64,000 nt of DNA from Filosporella fistucella (taxonomy: Eukaryota > Ascomycota > Leotiomycetes > Helotiales), in contig JAQJZZ010000010.1 of the NCBI GenBank assembly GCA_030077755.1, positions 1,116,001 to 1,180,000 on the forward strand. Reading direction: 5' to 3'. Of the stretch, positions 38,290-49,212 are shown piece after piece. Below the pieces are notes generated by a model that saw nothing but the letters and a program-made list of their open reading frames with translations, was not told where the DNA came from and made no database searches. The translations under genes were made by a program, and so were the position numbers. Each line of letters begins with the position of its first letter. The first letter of the stretch is position 1.

Positions 38290-39735
38290 ATGCTTCGCCT
38301 TCCAGGCTTCATTTACAGGAACAAATTCTCACTCCCTCCCCTCCCAAAACCAGGAAAATTCGAGGGCCAAACAATAATCATTACTGGAGCGACAAGTGGT
38401 CTTGGCTTAGCGACTGCTGTGCATTTCGTCAATCTTGGAGCCTCAACCGTGGTCATTACTGGCCGTAGTATTTCCAAAGCAGAGAGGGCAAAAGCCATAA
38501 TCGAAGCCCAAACGGGTACGCAGGGCAAAGATGTCATCAAAACCATGGAGCTGGATATGAGTACCTTTGCAGGAGTCAAGAAGTTTGCTGACCAAGTCAA
38601 GGCGGAAGTTGAAAATATCGACTATTTGCTCCTTAATGCCGGAATGATGACGACCTCCTTTTCCATCGGGGCACATGGATTTGAAGAGACGATCCAGGTC
38701 AATACTCTCAGTACTACGCTACTTGCGCTGCTGCTACTTCCCTGGATCAAGAAGACTGGAGGCGGAAAAGCACATTTGGCTGTTGTTTCCAGTGGCCTTC
38801 ATCGAGGTACGCTAAATATCTTCTTATTGTTCTGCATCTTTATGTATATCAAACTCATGACATTTGATATCATTGTTCAGCTCTCTGAACATCACCTTGC
38901 CGTGAGCCTACGATGCTTGGCCATCGAAATCGGTCAGAAATGTGACAGGTTATTCAGTCATCTGTCAAATCAAATGCGATTTGGACTTACAGTGATCACT
39001 GCCCTTCTCCCATAACCCCCGATATCTAGCGTAATGACAAGTTCATTGACGATGTGTAATTCTTTGTCTGGTTCTGGCCATTAGACTTTATGCTAACCTC
39101 TAAGGGGTGGACATATCAACTGGAAGTTGGCCGCAGGAAGAGATCCTATCCTACTGGAGCCAAAAAGTAAATCAACCAAAAGGGAACAAAATGTATTCGA
39201 TCAGCAAACTTCTTGTCCAATATTGTACCAACGAAATCGCTAAACTAGCCACTAGCTCTTCAGGCAGGCAAGACTACCTACCCTAATCTCGTACTTTGGC
39301 CAAACACATGACTGATATGAAGCAGCCCGCAGGTAATAGTGAACACCTTATGTCCTGGGATGGTGAAGTCAGAGTTAGGCCGGGAATATCGGACCAATGC
39401 ATTATTAAGTATCGCCATGGACGGATTTATGAATACTGTCATGAAAAGTACGGAAGGTGGTGCTAGAACACTTGTTCTAACTGCAATGACAACTGCCGAG
39501 GAGAATGGAAAGTACATAACACATTATCAATCTGATACGGACTACAAGCAGTAGGTATTTGAGCAAAACTTTTTGTATGACCAAGTTGCTAATGAAAAGT
39601 GACAGGGCAGTACAGCACAATGTTCTTGGGGAAGAAGGACAGAAAATGCAAAGCAAGGTGTGGAAAGAAGTGATCGGTGTGCTGGGAAGTAACATCCCGG
39701 AAGTGAAGGCGATTGTAGAAGGGACCGCCGCATGA
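38290..39735 (+). CDS. Short-chain dehydrogenase/reductase (344 aa), contains a GC-AG intron
   Basis: Four exons: 38290-38806, 39105-39267, 39326-39550 and 39606-39735. Intron 1 is 298 bp (GAG^GTACGC ... CTCTAAG, branch CTAAC). Intron 2 is 58 bp with a GC donor (GCAG^GCAAGA ... AAGCAG). Intron 3 is 55 bp. All junctions keep frame. Classical SDR features are present: cofactor motif TGATSGLG (about residues 33-40), LLLNAGM, the catalytic Ser in AVVSSG, and YSISK. The C-terminal LCPGMVKSELGREYR is also typical. Family knowledge: a NAD(P)(H)-dependent oxidoreductase of the retinol-dehydrogenase-like group; the substrate cannot be read from sequence. No signal peptide; the N-terminal ~25 residues are hydrophobic/basic and could be a membrane anchor. 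Confidence 0.88.
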
Positions 39736-39893
39736 ATTGACACTGATATGCTACCGCCCAAAGAGCTTTTCGACTATTCATCTAATAAGTGTAATTGAAA
39801 AGATAGTATTTCTCAACTTCATAATTCGTGATTCGTTTGCTTCTAAACCCAACAACCCCGCCCCAAATAACAAAATAGAAACGACTTGTCGAA

Positions 39894-41469
39894 TTACCCA
39901 AAATGCACGACCATGCTTTTTGCACACTTTGGGCCAACTGCAGACACCAGCTCTACGACTATGCCCTTGATCGATCCCGCATCGTCCATATCACCCGAGG
40001 CCCAGCCAAAGAGATCGGACGTTACTGCTTCGTCATTTCTAACCCGAATTTTGATGTTATCAAGATCGACTCCGTTGACAATCTGCTCTCTAGTCATGAT
40101 ACCGGGCATCAAACGCGTGTATAGCTGAGTGTTAGGATTCGGTTGCACAAGGGCATTGTCATCGTCGTCGTCCTCGGTATCTTCAATGTTGTCCATATTT
40201 GTGTCTTCACCTGCGTTTGCGTCTGCGAGTGGAATAATGGTATTTTCCTTTGTTGCTACCTGTCTCTGTGCGCTTGACAGGCTTAGATACTTGTTCTCGT
40301 CCAGCTTTTTCTTCACCTCGTCTGTCAATGGATCCCAATTATAAGACTCGGGGTCCAGGATGTATTGAGGTGTATACTCACCCTTGTACCGCATCTTGAC
40401 GCAGCTGTGAATATAGAAGCCAGCGTACCACCATCTGTAGCCCTGTTCCTTTGCTAAGGCGATCTCCCTCAGTGCCCCAAGCTTGCCAAAACCATGATGA
40501 TGAACTGATTCATCATACATGAAATATACGGCGCTGACGCAATGGGGTAGGAGATCTAGAACGCCAACAGCTACAAGTTTCCCATCAATGCGGTAACATT
40601 GGTGATACGATCCCAGTCGACGTGACTGACCATCGCTGGTATTCGTCTCTCTAGAGATATCGGAATCGCAGAGAAAGCTTTTGAATCCGCGCTTGCTTAT
40701 TTTGTTGGGAGGCTCGTGATGGACCAGTCTTTGGTAGTTCTCGAATAGGCTATACTTCTCCTCTGTGAAATTGTCCGGCTCAAGAGTGACCTTAAAGTTG
40801 TGCGCTGGCTTTGGTGGGGTTTTTACAGTGTCTGCTTCACATTCATGAACACGTTCCAGTAAATCGAACTCACTATTACGTTTCCTGGCTTGCTCGCGTG
40901 ACCGTGGGTGTAGCCTTGCTGCTTCTTTAATATAGGAGTCTCCGAGGATATGCTTAGTGAAGCGATTCAAAACCTGTCGCTGATCTTTTGAAGCGTGGAA
41001 GGACTCGGTGGCGAGTCGAATAGTATACTGAGGACAGCATGAGGCACGCTGGTCTGGCTTGTAAAGGTGACTCCCAGACCTTCTCCAGCCGCGATCTACA
41101 AGATCCTGATAAAAATCGGGGTGCAGGGAAGATGTCGATGCGTAATACGAAAAGCCTAGAGAGAAGAAAAATCAAAATCTGCAAGTCATCACTCTCAAGA
41201 ATCTGCGGATTGAGAAGAGGCGCACGCTCGTGTCTTGAGGCCCCTGACAAACTGCATAGGAGATTTACGTTTTCTTGACTGACTTCCTGAATTTTTGTGG
41301 CAATAACCACAGCCACTGTTCTGGTAGCCTGTTTCTCAGATTAGTACCAATTCCAGTGAATGTACGAGACGGTATGAGAAAGACATAAGGATATGTTTTG
41401 ATGCAAGTTGAGGTGTTCATCTGGTTGCACAGAGAAGCTCCATCAACCGGGGACAAGGCCGATTGGCAT
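39894..41469 (-). CDS. ATE1: Arginyl-tRNA--protein transferase Ate1 (447 aa)
   Basis: Three exons: 41469-41448 (22 nt), 41328-41269 and 41155-39894, with introns of 119 and 113 bp. The tiny first exon gives MPIGLVP, joined in frame to GYQNSGCGYC, the cluster-binding Cys region of Ate1 N-domains. Exon 3 continues FYQDLVDRGWRRSGSHLYKP, then ASCCPQYTIRL, then NRFTKHILGDSYIKEAARLH. The C-domain has CYRIDGKLVAVGVLDLLPHC, then WWYAGFYIHSCVKMRYKGEY. Family knowledge: it attaches Arg from Arg-tRNA to N-terminal Asp/Glu (the Arg/N-degron pathway). An acidic tract (about residues 350-368, EDTNMDNIEDTEDDDDD) is inserted in the C-domain. The donor of intron 1 (GTTGAT) is weak, so exon 1 is less certain than the rest. 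Convergent with the dehydrogenase gene. Confidence 0.9.
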
Positions 41470-44252
41470 GTCAGATCTTAATCAACGAAATGTCGAGCCC
41501 GAACCGAAGCAAGATTGCAACGATTCGAGGAAGAGCACAATCAATCAGTCACTCATATTGAGTAATTGTGACCTTTTCGACGAGCATGAGCCGGGAGCAA
41601 CTCCAATCATGAGAACTAGGCTGGCAGGTTTAATGCTGCAATCCAATCAAGCAGTACGACAACCGTACGATGATGATTCAAGAAGTTGCACCCCAGCGAG
41701 CAGAGAGTGGGATGTGTTGGAGTTGCGAAGATGAAGGCTTGAACGTGGACGAGGACGGAAAGGGAAAAGCGAGGTTGTGCAAGGACTTCCAGAACGTCTA
41801 AATCAACGTCGTCGAGCCGATCGAACACGGGGAGAAACAATTGGAGAATGGCACAAGGCCGGGAAACGGTGGTCTGGAGATGGGAATTAGGGTTTTTCCA
41901 GGCACTCACCAATGGGTGTCAATAGCGACGCGGGTATGGTCTGGGACTGCATGACCGACAGCAGCAGCTGCGACAGATGCCCACAGTCAGTAAGGTAAAG
42001 GTACAGTAGTACGGAGGGTAAGGTGGGTAGAGCAGGGTGTGTGAGCGGACAGGCCAAGGAAGTCTTGGGCGTTGTGCAAAGGCGTGGTGGATGCAGGTTT
42101 GTTGCTGCAGGATGAGAGGATTACTGCATGTAAAACTCCCAGTGGGTTGGATGGATGGAAGCGGCGAATTATGCGGCGTTGAAACCTCAGATTCTCAAGA
42201 AGGAGGTGCAGCTAGAACTGGAGACGGAGCTGGAGCTGGAGATGCCAGATGCGAGGTAGAGACCCGAACTGGAGAGACAGACCGCAGAGTAGGTAGGTAA
42301 CGAGGGAAGGCAAGGTAACGAGTAAGGTCGGGTTGTCAGTATGAAGAACAGCGCAGTCAAGACCCAGTACCTAGGTAGTTAGTAGGTGTAGGTAGTAAGG
42401 TAGGTAGAGGCTATCCCGCGAAGTAAAGTACCCACAAGCTGACGAGGTAAGGTGTTCAGTTGACAAGAATGGCCAGAGGCAGGTAAAAGTACTCGCAAAA
42501 GAGGTAAGAGAAAGTGCTACGAGGGCGGCTGGCGCGGTCGAGACTCAAGCTTGGGGTAAACGGGCCCGGCGGTCAGGAAGACAGGACGTAAGGTAATAAT
42601 AGTAGGTAGTGTACGGAAACAGGTAGTTCTGGTTGTGGTCCTATTATGTCGTGATGGAATAGTAAAACGGGTCTCGTAGGCGGTGACGATGTACAAGCAC
42701 AAGCAAGCAAATCAGCAAGGTTGAATAATTGCTGTTTTGTAGTGCACTGTATCTTCTTGCACAAGCGATTGAGGCAAGTTGGCGGTTATAGGCAGCCGTG
42801 GGAGGCAATATGGCAAAGCAACCTGGAAGCGGAGGGCGAGCAAAATCGTCTTGAGGTGTTGAGAAAGTTTAGATTAAGAGCGACACAGCAGCTTAGATAC
42901 GTAGGTTGGTAGAGATGGTAGAGATTCGTTTGGGGATTCCAAGACCGGATTACTATAGGTATGCATGTTTGATGGAGCTTCTGTTGTGCGGCGATTGTCA
43001 CTTGCTTGCTTACCTTATATGGATGCAGTATGAGTTCCTCATTGAACATCACAGTGAAATAGGTGGCTTTTGTCTTGAAGTTTAGAGTTCGGCGAAATAA
43101 ATTTATAGTACTCTATCAGTGTATTATTTATTGCTTGGCTTCGGTTCTTCAATATACACTTGAGGGCTTACTCGTTAGATACATCGTTGAGAGGGCCAGG
43201 ATTAGAAAAGAACGAGATATTATAGGAGTACTTGGGAGGTACAAGTACATACCTACCTTAGGTTCGAACAGTTTAACGCATCGTACTAGAAAGACTTGGT
43301 TTAGCATGTCTGTAGCTCTGTGGAGATATTGAACTATTGCTTTAAGTAGCCGCCTAATGGAATTCATATTGCATAGTCTTTTATTCAATGGCTGCCAAAG
43401 TTGTACGGACTATATAGCACACCATCAAGAGGTGCAGGTAGCATAAGGGACGGACGTATTTGAGAAATGAAATCGATATCAGGAGAAGGATAGGTAAGTA
43501 AGAATATATGCACTATGTATAGAAGTATATATCATAATAATACCATTATTTCCTAGTGGGTAAGGAATTGCCTAAGAGCGTAGCGAGAGAGAACAAACTG
43601 AACTTATCCATCCCCATCCCTATACCTACAAACAACACGACGAGATGAGTAAGGGAGGCAGATCTCTCTCCTCTAATGTCTGGAACCTCTTGACAGGACA
43701 CCCCCACCATTTTCATTGTCCACTGGGCTTATTCGTTACGAGGTTACCTCCGTACTTACTTACTTAGTACTTACTTACCTACCTATAACCTAACCTAATC
43801 TAACCTTCTATCTACCTTACCTTTTACCCATCCACCACCTCACCATCTATCAGCGCCTCTGCTAAGCACAAACCTGGACAGGAAACGTGGGGCTTTATTG
43901 GCCAAGATGCCCAATTTTTTCTTTCACAAACTTCTCCCCCTTCAACGGGCGCCATCTGCTGCGTGCGGTACTGTTGAGTGTGCCAGGCACGCCTTCAGCG
44001 CCTCTTTTTCAGTAAAGCGTTGTTGTTCAACTCTACTAGTGGGGTCATAGGTAGACTTGCAATAGCTGCCTACCTTAAGGTAAGGCAGGGCAGGTAAGTC
44101 TCAATTCCGTACCTATCCTCAAAATTCTCGGAGGCGCACTCGCACTACAGTACCTATGCAGCTCACCTGGCGCGCCGCGAAAGTAGCAGCAGTAGCGGGA
44201 GCAGGAATAAAAAGTAGCTCCAATCTGAAGGTCTCCATACCATCCCATTATT

Positions 44253-44282
44253 TCCATCCCATCCCATCCCATCCCATCCCAT
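44253..44282. repeat. CCATC pentanucleotide microsatellite
   Basis: Five to six perfect units of CATCC/CCATC in an intergenic stretch. Confidence 0.75.
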
Positions 44283-44433
44283 GCCTCTCCATATGCCGGG
44301 AGAGTAGGGAAAGGCACGAGACAAGGGGGCCCGCCGTGGAGGAGGAGGAGATGTCAGAGACTGTCTGTCACTACTGTAAGTCAATAAATAAATATTCGGC
44401 CCACAGCCAGAAACGTCGCCATATGTTTCTGGC

Positions 44434-44453
44434 CTGCTCTGCTCTGCTCTGCT
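44434..44453. repeat. CTGCT pentanucleotide microsatellite
   Basis: Four units of CTGCT/CTCTG in the region upstream of the Nudix gene. Confidence 0.65.
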
Positions 44454-44994
44454 CCGTGCTTGTAAGCAGGCAAGCTTGACAGAATATCACTATCTACCTA
44501 CCTACCTCACTTCTTCTCTACCTTTACCTCCTATCACTTCTCATCACTGCTGCATTGCACTACCTCACCTCACCCATATCCATTCTCTGCCGTGACTCTC
44601 AATTAAGAGCACAGCACCGCTTTTTCATCTTTCTCTACAACCGCAAACACAGACGGCTCTCCTTTCCGGGCCACTTACCCACCTATCCAAAACCTCTCTC
44701 CTGGACCACCTCAACTTTACTATTCTTTGCCTCGCAACTATTTCTGCAACCTGCCATTTCCTCCTACTGAGTCATTCCTGAAACAATTCCGCCTATCATA
44801 TCAGCTGGAACCAGAACCCTTTCATTCCAACCCTTTATCCCCCCACTAAGAATGACGCTTCCCGAGCTTTAATCCGAACTACTCGCAGCCGAATTTCAAC
44901 AAAGAAGTTACCCTCTTGACCTTCTTCTCCCTCCTCTCATTGTGCCCCAACCATTGAGTGTGTGCACCATTTGAGGTGAAGCACCGCCTTCATC

Positions 44995-45583
44995 ATGGCG
45001 GCAAGTCGCACCATGGAGTCTCGTACTGGTCGAAGTAAACAAAGTGAGTACACAATTCTCTCGCTCTGTCGTTGCACGTGCAGTCAACTTTTTTTCTGCC
45101 CTTACCTTGCAGCTGCATCTGGCGATTCTGCGCATTTGCTCACCACGAAATTTCTTAGGATACGGCGAAACAGGAGAACGCCTTGTCGCAGGCGTTGTGC
45201 CACTCAACGAAGCCAAAACCCACGTTCTCCTTATTCAGTCCACTAGACGTGCCGGCTGGGTGCTCCCAAAAGGCGGATGGGAGACCGATGAGACCGTAAC
45301 TGAAGCTGCAACACGCGAAGCATGGGAAGAAGCCGGAATTGTCTGCGAAGTGGTCTACGACCTGGGCCAAATACAGGAAACCCGCGCTCCAAAGCAAATG
45401 TCGAAAGAAGCCCCGAAAGCATTGTACCATTTCTTCGAGGTGGTCGTCACAAGGGAAGAGACCGAGTGGCCGGAAAAGCACAAGAGGAATCGACAATGGG
45501 CAAATTACTCGGAAGCTTATGAAGCTCTAAAAGGCCGCCCGGAATTGCAAGATGCCCTCACCCGCTCAACTATTCGCCGGTAG
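44995..45583 (+). CDS. Nudix hydrolase, diphosphoinositol-polyphosphate phosphohydrolase type (157 aa)
   Basis: Exon 1 is 44995-45043 and exon 2 is 45159-45583. The 115-bp intron (AAACAAA^GTGAGT ... TTTCTTAG) is phase 1 and gives SKQRYGETGERLVAGVVPL. The Nudix box spans about residues 55-77 (GGWETDETVTEAATREAWEE then AGI), with every consensus position filled: G55, E61, R69, E70, E73, E74 and G76. The preceding GWVLPKGGW is typical of the Ddp1/Aps1/DIPP group. Family knowledge: these cleave diphosphoinositol polyphosphates and diadenosine polyphosphates, and cytoplasmic action is expected. A different acceptor (TTGCAG at 45108-45113) would give an out-of-family N-terminus, so I prefer the one at 45158. 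Confidence 0.9.
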
Positions 45584-46532
45584 CCTTGCGGGCCCGGTGT
45601 TCTGTCCATCATTGGCAACATTTCGCGGCTTCAGCCTCTGCATACCAAAAATATAAAACCCAAGTCGCATATGCCTGCTATATGATCGAGAGCTATAGGA
45701 TACCGGGTTCGAAATGAAACAGCAATACGCGGTGAACTTTTCTACCAAACAGCTTGGTCTTTTTTTCTGGTCATAAAGCGAGACGCAGGCTTTGTTTTCA
45801 TACACTTTTGCTTTCATTTGCATAGAAGACAATCAAGTCAGGATGGACTTTCTGCTGCACTTTGAGTGACTTTGGCCCACCCGTCTACTCGGATGTCTCG
45901 AGGCTTCACTCATTTTGCTATACCCAATGCGCCTCATAATGAGTTGGTACATTGTCTCGCGTTACCTCTTCTCACTTCTTAGTTTATTACATGCATGAAT
46001 TGGAGTACCGGGGATAGACTGATGGATCAGAATAATGGAGCGGGGCCAATGGGCACAGGGTTGTGATATGGGAGGCAGTTATCTTGGGATTCAAGGAGTA
46101 GCAATTGCGTTGATATGTTTTAAAAAGTTTTTTGCTCAAATGGGTGATCGTGTGGAGGGTGTTGGCCTAGGGAGGGGTATGGATATTAATATTGAAATCC
46201 CATCAGCAGTGCGAACTTCTAGAAAGCTATCGCCATGTTAGGTCTAAACAGCCATAGAAGAAATCAGTGTAGAATATAGATCGAATTAAAAGGCGAATTA
46301 TAATCTTCGTGCACCCATTACAGTTGTATTTTCACAGATTATACCTAGTGTCTGCGAATAACCCCGCATAGGCGCGGCTCTATCAATCCTTTTGTCACAC
46401 TGTCCGTTTATCGTTCACCTCAACACATCATCACTACTACGCGTCCCCTCACTTCCACCAATAATTCCACCTCCCGTTATGGATTGGCATAAACACTACT
46501 CAATCAGATAACGATATTCGATACTACACAAC
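45584..46532. other. Intergenic interval between two plus-strand genes
   Basis: 950 bp. It holds the 3' flank of the Nudix gene and the LSM1 promoter. No gene or repeat is seen. Confidence 0.45.
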
Positions 46533-47251
46533 ATGGAAGGCCTCACCTTGGAGGACCCTCCCCCAGGGTCAGCGCAAATGCCATCTTTAGGACCTGGCCC
46601 GCCTCCACCAAACCAACAATTGCCCCCGCAGATGTTTACAACAGCAGCGCAATTGCTTGATATGACTGATAGTAAGACTTCCTCTCTCGACATGTGCTAT
46701 TTGGCTTTGCGCCCAGTAAGGAGCGTCATCACGGCGAGGAATTCGAGTCTGGCACTTGCATAAGGCTAACACCGAGCTTCTTTACGCAGAGAAGCTTATG
46801 GTTGCACTTCGTGATGGAAGAAAATTGATAGGAGTCTTGCGAAGTTGGGATCAGTTCGGTATGTTCACAATATCTTTCTTCGTCTATCCAAACTCTAACG
46901 ACTGTAGCCAACCTCGTTCTCCAATCCACCGTCGAGCGCATCTTCATTCCTCCTCCTGCCGCCTCATCTACAACTAAGAAATCAGGAACGCCTCCAAGTG
47001 AACTCGGCCTCTATGCCGATGTACCTCGAGGCATTTATCTCGTGAGAGGAGAAAATGTTTTGCTGTTGGGCGAAATCGATTTAGACAAGGACGATGATGT
47101 GCCCAGAGGCTATGAGAAAGCAGATCTAGAAACGATACATCGACTGCACAAAGAGCGTAAGATTCTAGAGACTAAGAGAGACAAGATCCGGGTTGCAAAG
47201 TTGAGAGAATTGGGCTTCGAAGGGGAGAACACTGCCGAGGCTACTTTGTGA
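46533..47251 (+). CDS. LSM1: Lsm1, mRNA-decay Lsm ring subunit (183 aa)
   Basis: Three exons: 46533-46671, 46790-46858 and 46908-47251, with introns of 118 and 49 bp. The exon joins rebuild the Sm fold. Sm1 reads KKLMVALRDGRKLIGVLRSW then DQFANLVLQSTVERI. Sm2 reads GIYLVRGENVLLLGEIDLDK. The Pro/Gln-rich N-terminus (~45 aa) and the charged helical C-terminal extension (ETIHRLHKERKILETKR) are typical of Lsm1. Family knowledge: Lsm1 defines the cytoplasmic Lsm1-7 ring which, with Pat1, binds oligoadenylated mRNA 3' ends and promotes decapping. The 17-residue segment between the Sm motifs (PPPAASSTTKKSGTPPS) is a fungal-type insert. No irregularities. Confidence 0.93.
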
Positions 47252-47951
47252 TTGGAACAGAGCAAAGTGAATTAAAGTTGAAGGATGACATGGCTCCAGA
47301 ATGGAACAAAAATCGGAAGCAAAACTGGAGAAAGAAAAGTTTTGAGGCTGTTACTGGGCAGAATATTGTGAAATGCTACGTTTCAGCTGGTGGAAGGAAA
47401 GCAGTGGACTTCATGACCACATATCTAGAGCTTATGAGATATTGCACACGCAATGCATCGCCAGCTCAATCAGACTTGAAGATGTAGTGATCTTAATTAA
47501 AGCCGTACTGATCAACTAAGGCTATACTCAGCAGTTGTATTGTCTTCTGAACTAAGGATATTTTCGCACTCAGGGATGAAGTACTGTAAGAAGTACTTTT
47601 ATCATTAGGTCTCTAGACGACAAAATGCTCAAGTCGCAACTTGAACGTCTCTATGGAATGAACACTTTCCATTGGAAATATCAAGCTAACTAATGACAGG
47701 CAGGGACAAAAGAGAAGAAATAGGGGTATATTAATCAGAACAACAAATGAAATTCCACAAATCTTCAGCTTTCTTCTACAGCCAAACCAACCAACAAATG
47801 AGATCTCCTCATCTTCAACTTCATCTTCAGCTTCCCAACTCATTGCCCACAATTATCATTCGCGCTCCTTTTAGCAAAACGTACTTTCAAAGCTAATATC
47901 TCAGATCAAGCAACGACTTTTCTTCAATTAAGCACCTCGCACTAGTGCCCC
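47252..47951. other. Convergent intergenic region
   Basis: 700 bp between LSM1 (+) and the lysine-rich hypothetical (-). It must contain both 3' ends. A 79-codon frame directly after the LSM1 stop has no support beyond being open. Confidence 0.45.
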
Positions 47952-48581
47952 TTATGCAGCAGGAGTCTCTTCTGCTGAAGCGACTGGCTCTTCGGCATCT
48001 GGCTCACTCTTCCTCTTAGCTTTCTCTTCCCACTTTTTCTTCTTCTACACAAGAGCCAGTTAGTCAACTCTCTCACACTACCTAAGTGGCTCAAATCCAT
48101 CCTAATACTCGACGGAAAAAACAAGGACATAAGCGAAGAAAATATCCAAGTCTTACCTCCTCCGCCTTCAATGCTTCTTTCTCCTCGCTCTCCTTCCTCT
48201 TTTTCTCTCTCATCTCCCTTAACACAGCTGGTCCAGCTCGTACTGCTGCCCATGCACACATCGTTCCATCTTTCAGACTCTTGCCAGCGGTTTTGAAATG
48301 CTCTTTTGCGTTCTGGAGATCTTTGCGGGCATAGGTGGCTCGTCGTTTGGCTCGGTAGGATTGTTCTGCTCTCTGAGCACGTTGGTAGGCGGAAGAAGCC
48401 TTTTGACGGTTGACTCGCAGGTTCAGCTCTGTGCCAGAAGTTCCTGGGCGGCCTGACGGGGCACCTGGGACTATGATTTGTATGTTCAGCATCATATCTG
48501 TCAGTGTGGTGAGGAAAGCGTACGAGGTTTGTTGGTTCCCTCGGTGAGGGGAGCTGTATCAGCAACTTCAGGATTGGACAT
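47952..48581 (-). CDS. Lys/Arg/Glu-rich fungal hypothetical (154 aa)
   Basis: Three exons: 48581-48524, 48470-48157 and 48044-47952, with introns of 53 and 112 bp. The frame is maintained across both, giving KPLPGAPSGRPG and KAEEKKKKWEEK. The N-terminus is short and polar. The core (about residues 35-110) is one long helical charged region (VNRQKASSAYQRAQRAEQSY, then RAKRRATYARKDLQNAKEHF) with a more hydrophobic patch (GTMCAWAAVRAGPAVLREM). The C-terminus is a Lys/Glu tract ending EEPVASAEETPAA. I do not recognise a named family; composition suggests a coiled-coil or nucleic-acid-associated protein. Confidence 0.72.
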
Positions 48582-49212
48582 TGTCCCAAGTAAAGGGGCG
48601 AGCAAGAATACTAGGCTCGTGGTCTTCACTCAAATTCAATAAAACGGATAATAAATACTGGTGAAACCTGACTTGAGAGGGCAAGATGAGTGGGAAACTG
48701 CAACACCATATATGCACTTCCACACGCCAATCTGAAAAATCCCAACACGACAAACCCCACATCAACGGACGAAATTATCTTCATGCTGCTTCATCTACCA
48801 CCGCACCAACAAAGCAAAATTAGGTCTTCATACCCAATCGCTAAGCCAAACTCGACTGTTTTGGGTAATTATGCATTGATCGCGAAAAGGCGAATCCTTG
48901 TCGACCAACTGTCAAAAATTGGGGCAGCGACAGGGAAGCACAGAAGCAGGTCATTTCGAACGCGGTTTAAAGGATTCTAGAATGTTTAGACGAACAAGGC
49001 GCGTTGTGAGAGCGCGTTTGATAAGGGAATGGATACGTGGTATTGGGACGGAGCATATTGTCTGTCCATAAGAGCCCGCGATCATGCCATGCATGCTAAC
49101 ATCAAGGAAGGATCCGCCTGCCAAAGAGAATAAATTGAGATTTTGACGGTCTAGAAACTTTTCATTATGCAATGCTCTAACCTAAATGATCTAATTCCAG
49201 ATGCTCTCTACA
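48582..49212. other. Intergenic interval, no gene seen
   Basis: 631 bp between two minus-strand genes: the promoter of the lysine-rich hypothetical and the 3' end of the TrpE gene. Confidence 0.45.

Larger units (their letters stand above)
41470..44994. other. Gene-poor interval rich in AGGTA/TACCT repeats
   Basis: 3.5 kb without a supported gene. AGGTA-type short repeats are dense at 42280-42420 and 42560-42610, and their complement TACCT at 43740-43815. AT-rich DNA lies at 43060-43600. Pentanucleotide repeats occur at 44253-44282 and 44434-44453. The last 500 bp are pyrimidine-rich and look like the leader of the Nudix gene. Short Gly/Glu-rich open frames near 42037-42300 are not credible genes. 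Confidence 0.45.

Noticed and set aside
41366..41420. Alternative first exon of the Ate1 gene starting at 41420
   Set aside because: It would need a 37-bp intron, shorter than any other here, and gives a less Ate1-like N-terminus than the 22-nt exon at 41448-41469.
42037..42300. 87-codon Gly/Glu/Cys-rich frame
   Set aside because: Lies in AGGTA-rich repetitive DNA with no splice or start support.
45108..45113. TTGCAG as acceptor of the Nudix-gene intron
   Set aside because: It is a good motif, but in the frame that continues into the Nudix domain it does not join exon 1 in phase; the acceptor at 45158 does.
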